From NCBI RefSeq assembly GCF_024494645.1, contig NZ_JANHDJ010000007.1, positions 1-64,000 on the forward strand: DNA of 64,000 bases, written 5' to 3'. The notes beneath the pieces are model-generated. The model was given only the letters and a program-made list of their open reading frames with translations. It searched no databases and was not told where the DNA came from. Shown one piece after another: positions 26,310 through 34,624 of this stretch. The stretch comes from Halohasta litorea (lineage in GTDB: Archaea > Halobacteriota > Halobacteria > Halobacteriales > Haloferacaceae). The position numbers and the translations under genes are program-made. How positions within the stretch are numbered: position 1 is the stretch's first letter; every line of letters begins with the position of its first letter.

Positions 26310-28095
26310 GCAGCTCGAATCGGGCGCGCCGACGTTCCTGGATGACTACCCCAAGGAGGCGGCGGTCGTCAAGGCGGCACTCTGGAGTTCCTTCATCGCG
26401 CTGGCCCTCGGGGCGGTCTTCGGGGTTATCCAGGCGCTCCACCGAACGAACATCCTGCGGCTGATCGACTCGACCGACTACTACACGGTGTTGACCGCCC
26501 ACGGCGTGCTGATGGTGGTCTCGTTTACCATCTTCTTCCTCGTGGGGCTCTTTACGTGGGCGACCGTCCGGAGTTTCGATCGGGGCGTCGAGTCTATCCG
26601 CTACACCTGGACCTGGTACGGGCTGATGGTCGCCGGGACGCTGATGGCGGTCGTCGCCATCCTCGGCGGCTTCGTCCCCCAGACCGACATCAGCGCCGAC
26701 GTGCTGTTCACGTTCTACGCGCCGATGCAGGCCCACCCGCTGTTCTACGGCGGACTGACGATCTTCGTCATCGGGACCTGGCTCGCAGGCGCCGACTGGT
26801 TCTGGTCGTGGCGAGCGTGGAAAGCCGAAAACCCCGACGAGCGCATCCCGCTGCAGGCGTTTATGGTGCTGACGACGATGCTGATGTGGTACATTGCGAC
26901 CATCGGCATCGCCATCGCGGTCGTCGTTTTCCTCCTGCCGTGGTCGCTGGGGATTTTCGACCAGATCAACCCCCTCTTAACACGGACGCTGTTTTGGTTC
27001 TGGGGCCACCCTGTCGTCTACTTCTGGCTCATGCCTGCCTACCTGCTGTGGTACACTGTCCTGCCGACGATCTCGGGCGGTCGGCTGTTCAGCGATCCGC
27101 TCGCTCGCGGCGTCTTCGTGCTGTTCCTCCTGCTGTCGACGCCGGTTGGCATCCACCACCAGTACGTCGACCCCGGCATTGCGGAAGGGTTCAAAGTGAT
27201 CGCAATGACAAACACGATGTTCCTGCTGCTGCCGAGTCTGCTGACGGCCTTTACGGTCGTCGCAAGCGTCGAACACGGCGCACGACAGCGGGGCGGCACT
27301 GGCCTCTTCGGCTGGCTGCGGGCGCTGCCGTGGCGTGACCCGGCCTTTACCGGGATGATGCTCGCGGGACTCATGTTCGCCGCTGGTGGCTTCAGCGGGA
27401 TGATCAACGCCGGGATGAACATCAACTACCTCATCCACAACACCATCTGGGTGCCGGGGCACTTCCACCTCACCGTCGGCACCGCCGTCGCGCTGACGTT
27501 CATGGCGGCGACCTACTGGCTGTGGCCCCAGTTGACGAATCGACGGCTGTTCAGCCGACCGATCGCGCTGGCCCAGGTCGTCATCTGGTTCGTCGGGATG
27601 GGCCTAATGTCGAACGCGATGCACGTCATGGGACTGTTCGGCGTCCCGCGGCGGACCGCCGAGCCGCAGTACGAGGGCTTCGAGTTCGTCACCTCCTTCG
27701 GTTCGATCACCGAACTGCGGCTCCAGCTCGCTATCGGCGGCACGCTGCTTTTCATCTCGACGGTGCTTTTCGTCTCGAACATCGCGCTCAGTGCGGGCGC
27801 ACCGAAACTGAGCGGGCTCGGCAAGCCGCTGTCGGAGCCGCTGTCGGGGGCTCACGACTCGCCGGAGATCCTGGACAACCTGAAACTCTGGTTCGGGATC
27901 GCCTTCGTGCTCGTGGTGCTTGCCTACTCGCTGCCGCTGGCGAGCATCATCAGCCGCGGTGGGGTCCTGGGTCCCGGCGTCGATCCGGTGCCGATGATCA
28001 TCGAGCCGCTCGGGGCGACGCTTGAGCCACTCGTTGCCAGCCTCCAGCCGCTGCTGGGTCGGCTCGCTGCCGTTGTCGGAGGGGTGGGAGCATGA
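26302..28095 (+). CDS. cbaA: ba3-type cytochrome oxidase subunit I
   Basis: 597 residues with about 13 helices. Reduces O2 at a heme-CuB centre and pumps protons. Visible ligands: the low-spin heme His in TVLTAHGVLMVV, CuB/cross-link region FWGHPVVYFWLMPAYL (His and Tyr), the CuB His pair in GIHHQYVDPGI, and heme His residues in VPGHFHLTVGTAVALTF. The short P-V-V-Y-F-W segment and the lack of a K-channel Glu/D-channel pattern fit B-type oxidases. It overlaps cbaB by 8 nt and the next gene by 4 nt (ATGA). Confidence 0.95.
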   Translation: MSEQLESGAPTFLDDYPKEAAVVKAALWSSFIALALGAVFGVIQALHRTNILRLIDSTDYYTVLTAHGVLMVVSFTIFFLVGLFTWATVRSFDRGVESIRYTWTWYGLMVAGTLMAVVAILGGFVPQTDISADVLFTFYAPMQAHPLFYGGLTIFVIGTWLAGADWFWSWRAWKAENPDERIPLQAFMVLTTMLMWYIATIGIAIAVVVFLLPWSLGIFDQINPLLTRTLFWFWGHPVVYFWLMPAYLLWYTVLPTISGGRLFSDPLARGVFVLFLLLSTPVGIHHQYVDPGIAEGFKVIAMTNTMFLLLPSLLTAFTVVASVEHGARQRGGTGLFGWLRALPWRDPAFTGMMLAGLMFAAGGFSGMINAGMNINYLIHNTIWVPGHFHLTVGTAVALTFMAATYWLWPQLTNRRLFSRPIALAQVVIWFVGMGLMSNAMHVMGLFGVPRRTAEPQYEGFEFVTSFGSITELRLQLAIGGTLLFISTVLFVSNIALSAGAPKLSGLGKPLSEPLSGAHDSPEILDNLKLWFGIAFVLVVLAYSLPLASIISRGGVLGPGVDPVPMIIEPLGATLEPLVASLQPLLGRLAAVVGGVGA

Positions 28096-28313
28096 ACCGA
28101 ACCTCGAAGGCGGGCATCCTCGTCGGCAGTGGGATGCTGTTTGTTATCGTCTGGGAGATCCGCAGCGCGCTGGGGCTGCTGGTAGGGATCGACACCAACC
28201 CACAGCTCTACATGCTGCTGACCCTCGCGATCGTCGGTCTCACGGCATTCGCCCTCGCCATCGGTCTGATCGGCGTCACGCCCGAGACCCCCGCGGACGA
28301 AGACACCTCGTGA
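28092..28313 (+). CDS. Small oxidase-linked membrane protein (CbaE-like)
   Basis: 73 residues with two helices (GILVGSGMLFVIVWEIRSALGLLV and LYMLLTLAIVGLTAFALAIGLIGV) and an acidic tail. It overlaps the end of subunit I by 4 nt (ATGA), so it is translated with the oxidase. Haloarchaeal ba3 operons often carry a small protein at this place named CbaE. Assignment is by position and topology, not by a catalytic motif. Confidence 0.7.
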   Translation: MNRTSKAGILVGSGMLFVIVWEIRSALGLLVGIDTNPQLYMLLTLAIVGLTAFALAIGLIGVTPETPADEDTS

Positions 28314-29020
28314 GTCGGATGGCCTTCGACGCGACGAGCATGCTCCAGGAGCTCATCGATCGATCGCCGTCGACGGTCGCCCTCCTGGGGGCGGGCCTCG
28401 CGGTCGGCATCTATGCGGTCGCCACCAGCGCGTATCTGGCGGCCGTCGGGCCGACAATCACCGATCTCCGGGTGTTCGTCTACCCGCCCGTCTGGATCGG
28501 TGTGAGCGTCGCCGCGGCCCTCTGGGTCGACCGAACCGTTCGTCACCGACCGCGGCCGTGGCTCGGGCGGGCCGTCGGCATCGCCTACGTCCTCGGCATC
28601 GCGTGGCTGAGCGGGCTGGTCGATGTTAGTTCCGGGATGACCACGCTCCGCGTGGTGTCGACGCTGCCCGGCTGGGGGCCGATCGGCCTCTACGACAACG
28701 GGCTGGTGAGCCTCTCGGTCGTCCCGTTCAAACTGGTCGCCTACCTCGCGCTCGGCCACATCGTCGCGGTGTTGGTGGCCGCCCAGGGCGGATCGGCCCG
28801 TGCGGCGGCCCTCGGAATGGCCTCCTGTGTGAGCTGTGCGGCCCCGCTATTGCTGGCGGTCGGTGGCCTCCTCGGCGGGGCTCAGGCGACCTCAATGGTG
28901 GCCTCGATCGGCTACGACATCGCCACCGTGCTACTGGTCGCCACGTTCGCCCTGCTCGCACGGGCAGCCGGTCGAACGACCCCCGACGAGGCTGCCAACG
29001 CTCCAGGAGGCGGGCCGTGA
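28310..29020 (+). CDS. Membrane protein with CxxC in a helix, oxidase operon
   Basis: 236 residues with about six helices, not recognised as a named family. The striking feature is MASCVSCAAPLLLAVGGLLGG, a CxxC (C173, C176) at the start of a membrane segment. That resembles the thiol/copper-handling motifs of CcdA-type or copper-chaperone membrane proteins. Start GTG at 28310 overlaps the preceding stop (GTGA), as the next gene does too. ATG 28319 is an alternative. Operon position after cbaE and before a thioredoxin-like protein suggests a part in oxidase assembly or copper insertion. Confidence 0.78.
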   Translation: MSRMAFDATSMLQELIDRSPSTVALLGAGLAVGIYAVATSAYLAAVGPTITDLRVFVYPPVWIGVSVAAALWVDRTVRHRPRPWLGRAVGIAYVLGIAWLSGLVDVSSGMTTLRVVSTLPGWGPIGLYDNGLVSLSVVPFKLVAYLALGHIVAVLVAAQGGSARAAALGMASCVSCAAPLLLAVGGLLGGAQATSMVASIGYDIATVLLVATFALLARAAGRTTPDEAANAPGGGP

Positions 29021-29547
29021 ACCGGCGTCGACTACTGGCCGGACTCGCTGGAGTGGGCGTGGTCGGCGGCGGCTGGGCCGCCAGCAGCGGCTGGGCGGCT
29101 GACGACGGGGCGATCGACGATACGCCGACCGCCGAGTTCACTGTCGAAACAATCGACGCGCCGGGGAGCAGCGCCGGGACGCTCACCGTCCCGGGCAACC
29201 GGCCGATGCTCGTCGACTTCGTCTCGGTCGGCTGCGAAGTCTGTAGCGACTCGATGCCCGCCCTGACGGAGTTCCAGGAGACCCGCCGCGAGTCGCTGCG
29301 GTTCGTCTCGCTGTCGACCGACCCGGTCGGCTTCTCGGTCGAACAATCGAGTCTTCGGGAGTGGTGGGCCGACCACGACGGCGCGTGGCCGCTGGGGGTC
29401 GACAGCCAGCTGTCGGTCGCCAACCGACTGGACGTGAGCAGCGTCCCGACGGCGGTCGTCATCGACAGCGAGGGACAAATCCGTGGCCGTACCAGCGGCC
29501 GGAAATCGATCGAAAAACTCGACTCACTGGTCGAGCCGGTTTTATAA
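29017..29547 (+). CDS. Tat-exported thioredoxin-like (TlpA/redoxin) protein
   Basis: 176 residues. The N-terminus MNRRRLLAGLAGVGVVGGGW is a twin-arginine signal. The mature part is a thioredoxin fold with the redox-active pair C73-x-x-C76 in DFVSVGCEVCSDSMPAL, and a cis-Pro segment VSSVPTAVVIDSEGQI. It probably keeps oxidase cysteines (for example the CuA pair) reduced outside the membrane. GTG start overlaps the previous stop by 4 nt (GTGA), so it is the last gene of the cba operon. Confidence 0.88.
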   Translation: MNRRRLLAGLAGVGVVGGGWAASSGWAADDGAIDDTPTAEFTVETIDAPGSSAGTLTVPGNRPMLVDFVSVGCEVCSDSMPALTEFQETRRESLRFVSLSTDPVGFSVEQSSLREWWADHDGAWPLGVDSQLSVANRLDVSSVPTAVVIDSEGQIRGRTSGRKSIEKLDSLVEPVL

Positions 29548-29641
29548 AAGGCGGTCGCCGAATCGGGTTCGAGTATCGGCCGGATTATGAACCGTTGACG
29601 GCCGCATGTGCTGTTTTCACCTGATGAGAATCGAATACGGC

Positions 29642-29649
29642 CTTATAAG
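29642..29649 (+). promoter_or_regulatory. TATA box ahead of the winged-helix regulator
   Basis: CTTATAAG at 29642-29649 is palindromic and lies about 26 nt before the ATG at 29672. This points to a transcript starting at or next to that ATG, 58 nt ahead of the regulator's own start at 29730. Confidence 0.5.
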
Positions 29650-29671
29650 CGGTGGTCGACACAGTGAGAGT

Positions 29672-29722
29672 ATGCGAGCCGACACGATAGCACAGCAGGG
29701 CCACGGAGACCGGAGATGGTGA
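29672..29722 (+). CDS. Possible 16-codon leaderless upstream ORF
   Basis: ATG at 29672 sits where the TATA box at 29642-29649 predicts the transcript to begin. It opens a frame of 16 codons (MRADTIAQQGHGDRRW) ending TGA at 29720-29722, eight nt before the regulator start in another frame. It could be a regulatory leader peptide, chance, or the remnant of an N-terminus split by a frameshift. No homology can be judged at this length. Confidence 0.3.
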   Translation: MRADTIAQQGHGDRRW

Positions 29723-29729
29723 AGGGCGG

Positions 29730-30257
29730 ATGACCCGCGAGAAGATCCACGAGTACGTCGCGGCCAATCCGGGCGTCCATTTCAACGACCTGGCTCGATC
29801 GCTCGACCTCGCGCCGGGACAGGTCCAGTACCATCTCCGAAAACTCAAGCGAAACGACGAAATCGTCGAGGAGCCGCTCTACGGCCGGACCCACTACTTC
29901 ACGCCGGAGTACGACGAAGGCGAACGCGGGGCGCTGGCGGTCGCCCGCCGCGAGACGGCCCGCGACATCCTCGTGACGCTGCTTATAAACGGGCCGAACA
30001 CGCCGAACGCGGTCGCCGAGGAGATCGACATCGCCCGCAGCACCCTGGAGTGGCACCTCGACCACCTCGTCGAGCAGGGGCTGGTCGACAAACGGCGGGA
30101 GGACGGCAACCGGATCAGGCTCGTCCTCGCCGATCCGGAATCGACGACCGGGCTCCTGCGGACGGTCGAACCGTCGCTGCTCGCCCAGTTGTGTGCGGGC
30201 TTCTCGCGGCTGTTCGACGGCGTCTTCGCGGTCGACCCGCGGCCGACCGACGGATAG
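29730..30257 (+). CDS. Transcription regulator with two winged-helix domains
   Basis: 175 residues. Domain 1 is REKIHEYVAANPGVHFNDLARSLDLAPGQVQYHLRKLKRNDEI, and domain 2 is ARDILVTLLINGPNTPNAVAEEIDIARSTLEWHLDHLVEQGLVDKRRED. Both are ArsR/MarR-like HTH units with a following wing (YFTPEY; RIRLVL). This tandem architecture is frequent in haloarchaeal regulators. It lies between the cba operon and the convergent nosDFY operon, so it is a candidate regulator of the island. No metal-binding Cys cluster is evident. Confidence 0.88.
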   Translation: MTREKIHEYVAANPGVHFNDLARSLDLAPGQVQYHLRKLKRNDEIVEEPLYGRTHYFTPEYDEGERGALAVARRETARDILVTLLINGPNTPNAVAEEIDIARSTLEWHLDHLVEQGLVDKRREDGNRIRLVLADPESTTGLLRTVEPSLLAQLCAGFSRLFDGVFAVDPRPTDG

Positions 30258-30271
30258 AACTGCGGTCTCTT

Positions 30272-31096
30272 TTATAAGTGCCTACGGGAGAGCAGCAGTG
30301 TCGCCGCGAGCAGCGAGCCGACGAGCCAGCCCACGAGGCCGAACAGGCTCCACAGCGGCGCGGCGGAGCCGCCCTCACCCGCCGAAGCGACCCCGATGAC
30401 GGTCTCGAAGACCAGCCCCCGGTAGGCGCTGTTGGGCGCGACCGCCAGCGCCGACAGCAGGTTCGACTCCGTGAGCCAGCCGTCGGCCAACCCCAGGACG
30501 ATCAGGGCGTCGCCACCCGCCGCGGCCAAGAGGACGCCGCCGGTCGCCAACACGATCGCCGCCCGCACCGACCGGGCGACGACCGACAGCAACACGACCA
30601 GCGCCTCCATCGCCAGCCCGAACAGCAGCGTGAGCACGATGAAGCGCCCCCAGAGGATCGGCGAGTCGACGCCGGAGTGGGTGGCGAAGACGGTCGTATC
30701 GGGGCCAGCGGCGACGGCGATCACCAACCCCGAGACCAGCAGCCCGCTGAGAAGGACAGCTGAGAGAACGGCCGCACGCCCCACGTAGATGGCGGCGACG
30801 TAGACCCACGCGGGGACGTTGTAGGTCTCCAGGACCGCGAGTTCGCCGCGTTCGAGATCGTCGACGACGCTCCGGTAGCCGACGGCGATGGCGACAAGCG
30901 GCACCAGCAGTTCCAGCGGCAACAGCAGGTCGACGACCGCCGGAAGGTAGCCCGTCTGGGCCCCACCTCCGCCAGCAGTTAGTGCGAACAGCAGGCCCGC
31001 AACGCCGACCGCCAGCAGGGCGTAGATCCGGGTCCGGGCCACCGTTTGGAGTTCGCGGGCAACGAGAGTCCGAAACTGCGAGCGTGCGCCGGTCAT
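30272..31096 (-). CDS. nosY: NosY-like ABC transporter permease
   Basis: 274 residues with six hydrophobic helices, and an N-terminal FRTLVARELQTVARTRIYALLAVGVAGLLFAL typical of NosY/ABC-2-type permeases. The large first loop carries VVDDLERGELAVLETYNVPAWVYVAAIYVGR, close to the conserved NosY segment. NosY forms the membrane part of the NosDFY transporter, which delivers copper or sulfur for the copper sites of nitrous oxide reductase in denitrifiers. Here it is last gene of nosD-F-Y, with 4-nt overlaps throughout, and no nosZ is present. Confidence 0.87.
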   Translation of the reverse strand: MTGARSQFRTLVARELQTVARTRIYALLAVGVAGLLFALTAGGGGAQTGYLPAVVDLLLPLELLVPLVAIAVGYRSVVDDLERGELAVLETYNVPAWVYVAAIYVGRAAVLSAVLLSGLLVSGLVIAVAAGPDTTVFATHSGVDSPILWGRFIVLTLLFGLAMEALVVLLSVVARSVRAAIVLATGGVLLAAAGGDALIVLGLADGWLTESNLLSALAVAPNSAYRGLVFETVIGVASAGEGGSAAPLWSLFGLVGWLVGSLLAATLLLSRRHL

Positions 31097-31815
31097 GCCT
31101 CGACCTCCCGGCGAGCGGCAGGCTCCCGGATGACTGATTCATAAACCTCCCAGAGCGTCTCCGCGTTGGTCGCGTCGGCGAGTTCGGCGGGCGAGCCGCT
31201 GACGACGACCGAGCCGCGGTTGAGGAAGACGACCCGGTCGGCGAACCGCTCGACCAGCGACAGATCGTGGGAACTGACGAGGACTGCAGTGCCATCAGCC
31301 GCGCGGTCGGCGAGCGTCTCGAAAGCGCTGGTTGCCATACTCGGGTCAAGCCCGCTGGCTGGCTCGTCGAAGACGGCCACTGGCGGCTCCCCGACGAGCG
31401 ATTGGGCGATCCCCAGCAGGCGGCGCATCCCGCCGGAGAGCGCCTCGACCCGGCGGTCGGCGGCATCCGCGAGTCCGACACGCCGGAGGGCTACCTCGGT
31501 CTCGGCGGGCTCGTCGAGCAGCGCGGCGTAGAAGGCGATCGTCTCGGCGGCGGTGAACTGCGGCCGAAAGGACGGCTGCTGGGGCAGGTAGCCGATGGGC
31601 CGGTCGACCTCCGGGCCCGTGTACCGGACCTCACCCGCAGTTGGCGAGAGATGCCCCAACAGAATCCGAAGCAGGGTGGTCTTCCCGGTGCCGTTGGGGC
31701 CGACGATAGCGGTGAGTTCGCCGGGGGCGACCGCGATGTCGACGTCCTCCAGGACCGACAACTCACCGTACTCGTGGTACAATCCCTCCCCGACGAGAAT
31801 CGGATCGGTGGTCAT
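31093..31815 (-). CDS. nosF: NosF-like ABC transporter ATPase
   Basis: 240 residues. Walker A GPNGTGKTTLL, Q-loop YLPQQPSFRPQFTAAE, signature LSGGMRRLLG, Walker B VAVFDEPASGLDP and the switch His in VLVSSHDLS are all present. With NosY it forms the energised transporter NosFY. Start ATG 31815 overlaps the nosD stop by 4 nt, and its end overlaps the nosY start by 4 nt. Confidence 0.92.
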   Translation of the reverse strand: MTTDPILVGEGLYHEYGELSVLEDVDIAVAPGELTAIVGPNGTGKTTLLRILLGHLSPTAGEVRYTGPEVDRPIGYLPQQPSFRPQFTAAETIAFYAALLDEPAETEVALRRVGLADAADRRVEALSGGMRRLLGIAQSLVGEPPVAVFDEPASGLDPSMATSAFETLADRAADGTAVLVSSHDLSLVERFADRVVFLNRGSVVVSGSPAELADATNAETLWEVYESVIREPAARREVEA

Positions 31816-33809
31816 GGCTGGGCCTCGCTTCTACCGGCTGACGGGTCGGCTGTAGCAGTCATGGCTGTGGTGTCGTTGGTGGGGAGGGCATCGATCCCGT
31901 GGGTCACGACGGTCGACGACCGGCGGAGCAACGCGGGGTTCTGTGGGTCGGTCTGTGGGTCGGGATCGATGACGCTCCCCGAGCGGAGTCCTGGAGCCGA
32001 TCCCCGGAGCGCCCGCAGCCCCTTTTTAACTGGTGATTCGGCAACCGTCCGCCGGGCGGGCGAGCGGTGGAGTTGGCCGTCCACGGAGTCGGTCGGGACG
32101 TAGGCGCGGTCGTAGGTGTCGCCGGTGGCCTCCCCGTAGGCCCCCTGCCAATAGTTGCCGTGACCGTTGTGGGCCCAGACCCGGAGCGGTCCGGCGCTGG
32201 CTCCGGCGTGATGCTCGTTGTCGACGAAGTCGTTCTTCCAGACCCGGCTGGTCGCCAGCACCGAGCCGGTCCGCATTCCGTAGGTGTTGTTCCGAACGAC
32301 GTTGTGCTCGTACAGCGAGCCGATCGCGCTGGTCGTGATTCCGATCCGGCTGTCGACGGCGATGTTGCGGGCGATATAAGAGTCCGAACCGCTGGTCGAG
32401 ATGGCGTTCGAGGTGTTGGCCACGACGTTGCCGACGATGGCGTTCCGGGCAGGGTCGGTCATGATTGTGATGCCGCCGAACTCCTGGTCGGCAAAGCGGT
32501 TCTCGGCGACGACCGCGTCGGAGGTGTGCATCAGGTGGACGCCGTAGCGGTTCGCCCGGAACGTGTTGTTCCGGATGACGGTCTCGGGCGAGCGGTGGAG
32601 ATAGATCCCATCGCGGCCAGCCCGGAACGTCGAGTCCTCGACGACGACCGACGACCGCATTGCCATCACGCCCATGAAGCCGTCGTTCCATTTCGGAGGC
32701 CCTGTCACCGAGAGGTTCCTGACGACTGTTTCGGGGCTATCGCGCAACAGCACCCCGTTGGCGGGCGTCGACGGGACAGTCACGTCGGCGACGTGGACGC
32801 CGGGCGCGCCGACCGCTGCGATCGCCGCATCGCCGTGGCCGTAGCCGAGTTCGATGTTGGCGTCCCACTCGTCGCCGGTGACAGCCGACTCGTCGCGGGT
32901 CTGGTTGCCGATTCCGGTGATTGTAGGCCCGACGATGCCCACATCGTCGGCCGTCACACGAACCGGCGAGCCGGTGCCGTTGCCCACGATCGTCGCCCCC
33001 GGCCCGCGGAGGGTGATCGAGCGATCGATCTCGATCGGCCCCTCGTAGCGGCCAGGAGCGAGCCGGATGCCCGAGCCGTTGGGAGCACCGTCGATCGCGG
33101 CCTGTATCGAGTCGCCGGGGTCGAGTTCGGCTGTTACCTCGCGGTTCAGGAGCGGTCGGTCGGCGGCAACGCGGGCGTCGGCTGCGGCCCGCTTGTCGTC
33201 GACGCCCTCGCGGACGACCGACGCGTCGTCGAGTTCGATCGGGCGGTCGGTGAACTCGGTCCAGGAGAGCACCGACCCGCCGGTCTCTTCGGCGAACGCG
33301 TCAGCATCGCCGCGGTCGGCGAAGGGGACGCCGACCGGGCCGCCGGGCGTCGACGCACCGCTATCGACGACGAAGGCCGCCTCGTCGGCACTGACCCACG
33401 TGGGGCGGTCGTCGGTGTGGATCGTCCCGTTGGCGTCGAGAGTGAGCCCCGTGTCGTCGTAGGCGGTGACGTAGGTGACGACGGGGTAGCCGAACTGCTG
33501 TTGGCGAGTGGGTTCGTCGAAGGCTGCCGCCGCGGTCTCGACGCCGTAGTAGCCGATCACGTACTGGTACTGCGAGTAGAACACCTGTGCCCGCGGAATC
33601 TGGCTGTCGTCGTCGATCCCCAGCGAGACCTCGGAGGCGAAGCCGACAGACCGGGTGTCCTCGAACGGAACCGGGTCGGGCACCGAGGCGTCGACATCGG
33701 CGACGAACAGGCCGCCCGCGAGGAGTCCACAGACCAACAGGCCGACGGCAACCACACCGAGGGTGTGGTCGGCGAGCAGTCGACCGAAAGGCGTTCGCAT
33801 ATACTCCAC
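31812..33809 (-). CDS. nosD: NosD-like beta-helix protein with NosL-like N-terminal region
   Basis: 665 residues. After an N-terminal membrane anchor (about 16-37), residues 70-187 look like a NosL domain without the copper motif: VVTYVTAYDDTGLTL and VPFADRGDADAFAEETGGSVLSW parallel segments of the NosL protein at 34625-35200. From about 225 a right-handed parallel beta-helix follows (SIQAAIDGAPNGSGIRLAPGRYEG, then repeats such as ETVIRNNTFRANRYGVHLMHTSDAVVAENRF). NosD is the extracytoplasmic partner of NosFY in copper-site maturation. Start MEYMRTPFGR; the ATG three codons in is possible. It heads nosD-F-Y and is divergent from the ccdA-like gene. Confidence 0.9.
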   Translation of the reverse strand: MEYMRTPFGRLLADHTLGVVAVGLLVCGLLAGGLFVADVDASVPDPVPFEDTRSVGFASEVSLGIDDDSQIPRAQVFYSQYQYVIGYYGVETAAAAFDEPTRQQQFGYPVVTYVTAYDDTGLTLDANGTIHTDDRPTWVSADEAAFVVDSGASTPGGPVGVPFADRGDADAFAEETGGSVLSWTEFTDRPIELDDASVVREGVDDKRAAADARVAADRPLLNREVTAELDPGDSIQAAIDGAPNGSGIRLAPGRYEGPIEIDRSITLRGPGATIVGNGTGSPVRVTADDVGIVGPTITGIGNQTRDESAVTGDEWDANIELGYGHGDAAIAAVGAPGVHVADVTVPSTPANGVLLRDSPETVVRNLSVTGPPKWNDGFMGVMAMRSSVVVEDSTFRAGRDGIYLHRSPETVIRNNTFRANRYGVHLMHTSDAVVAENRFADQEFGGITIMTDPARNAIVGNVVANTSNAISTSGSDSYIARNIAVDSRIGITTSAIGSLYEHNVVRNNTYGMRTGSVLATSRVWKNDFVDNEHHAGASAGPLRVWAHNGHGNYWQGAYGEATGDTYDRAYVPTDSVDGQLHRSPARRTVAESPVKKGLRALRGSAPGLRSGSVIDPDPQTDPQNPALLRRSSTVVTHGIDALPTNDTTAMTATADPSAGRSEAQP

Positions 33810-33966
33810 CTTGCCGACTCGCGGCTTTACCGTCTCTGGTACGGCCGTCGAATCCCGCGACGGTCAGGGTGCGACGAAAACAGCACGTTTACAATCGCAC
33901 ACGATACACAATACTGAACACACTCGGAGACGACCTACAGGTCGACGACTCCGGGATACCGGGCTC

Positions 33967-34617
33967 ATGAACGGCACCCTCCTCAACGAGATCGGGCTTG
34001 CAGTCGGCACGGGCGTGGCGACGTTCTTCTCGCCGTGTGCATACGCGCTGTTGCCGGGGTACGTCGGCGTCTATCTGGGAGCCAGCGGTGACGACCAGTC
34101 GCTGGTCGACGACGCGGTCTACGGGCTTGCGGCGGCGGTCGGCGTGCTCGTCGTGGTCGGCCTCACGATTGCCGCGGTCGCCGCGGTCGGCGAGCCAGTC
34201 AGGGAGTTAGTGACGTGGATCGAACCGCTGACGGGGATCGCCCTCATCGGGTTCGGTCTCCTGTTGCTCCGGGGGTCGGCAGTCGGCTGGCACATCCCCC
34301 TGCCCGAACAGCGGTCCGGCGTCGTCGGCTTCGGGCTGTTCGGGGCAGTATACGCGATCGCCGCGGTTGGCTGTGTTGCGCCGCTGTTTTTCGGGCTCGT
34401 GCTCAACGCGCTCCGGTCGGGAGTCACACAGAGCATGATCGTGATCGGGGCCTACGGCGGGACGATCGCGGCGCTGCTGTTGGGGTCGACGTTCGCCATC
34501 GGCATGGGATATGAACTCACCGAGCTGAAACTGGCCCGGCTGTCGGTCGTCGGTCGGCGGCTCGGCGGCGGCCTGCTGGTAGTCGCCGGAGCGGTCCAAC
34601 TCGCACTAACGATTTAA
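33967..34617 (+). CDS. CcdA-like cytochrome biogenesis membrane protein
   Basis: 216 residues with six helices. GVATFFSPCAYALLPGYVGVYLG carries the first conserved Cys with the CcdA-type PCxxxLLP pattern. AIAAVGCVAPLFFGLVL carries the second. CcdA shuttles reducing equivalents from cytoplasmic thioredoxin to exported thiol proteins, so it could reduce the TlpA-like and SCO proteins of this island. ATG 33967 starts just before the first helix, and longer frames upstream are rejected. It is convergent with nosL. Confidence 0.87.
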   Translation: MNGTLLNEIGLAVGTGVATFFSPCAYALLPGYVGVYLGASGDDQSLVDDAVYGLAAAVGVLVVVGLTIAAVAAVGEPVRELVTWIEPLTGIALIGFGLLLLRGSAVGWHIPLPEQRSGVVGFGLFGAVYAIAAVGCVAPLFFGLVLNALRSGVTQSMIVIGAYGGTIAALLLGSTFAIGMGYELTELKLARLSVVGRRLGGGLLVVAGAVQLALTI

Positions 34618-34624
34618 AAACGCT

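Noticed and set aside
32067-33917. 616-codon plus-strand frame opposite nosD
   Set aside because: The minus strand encodes a recognisable NosD with coupled nosF, and the plus frame has no recognisable domain.
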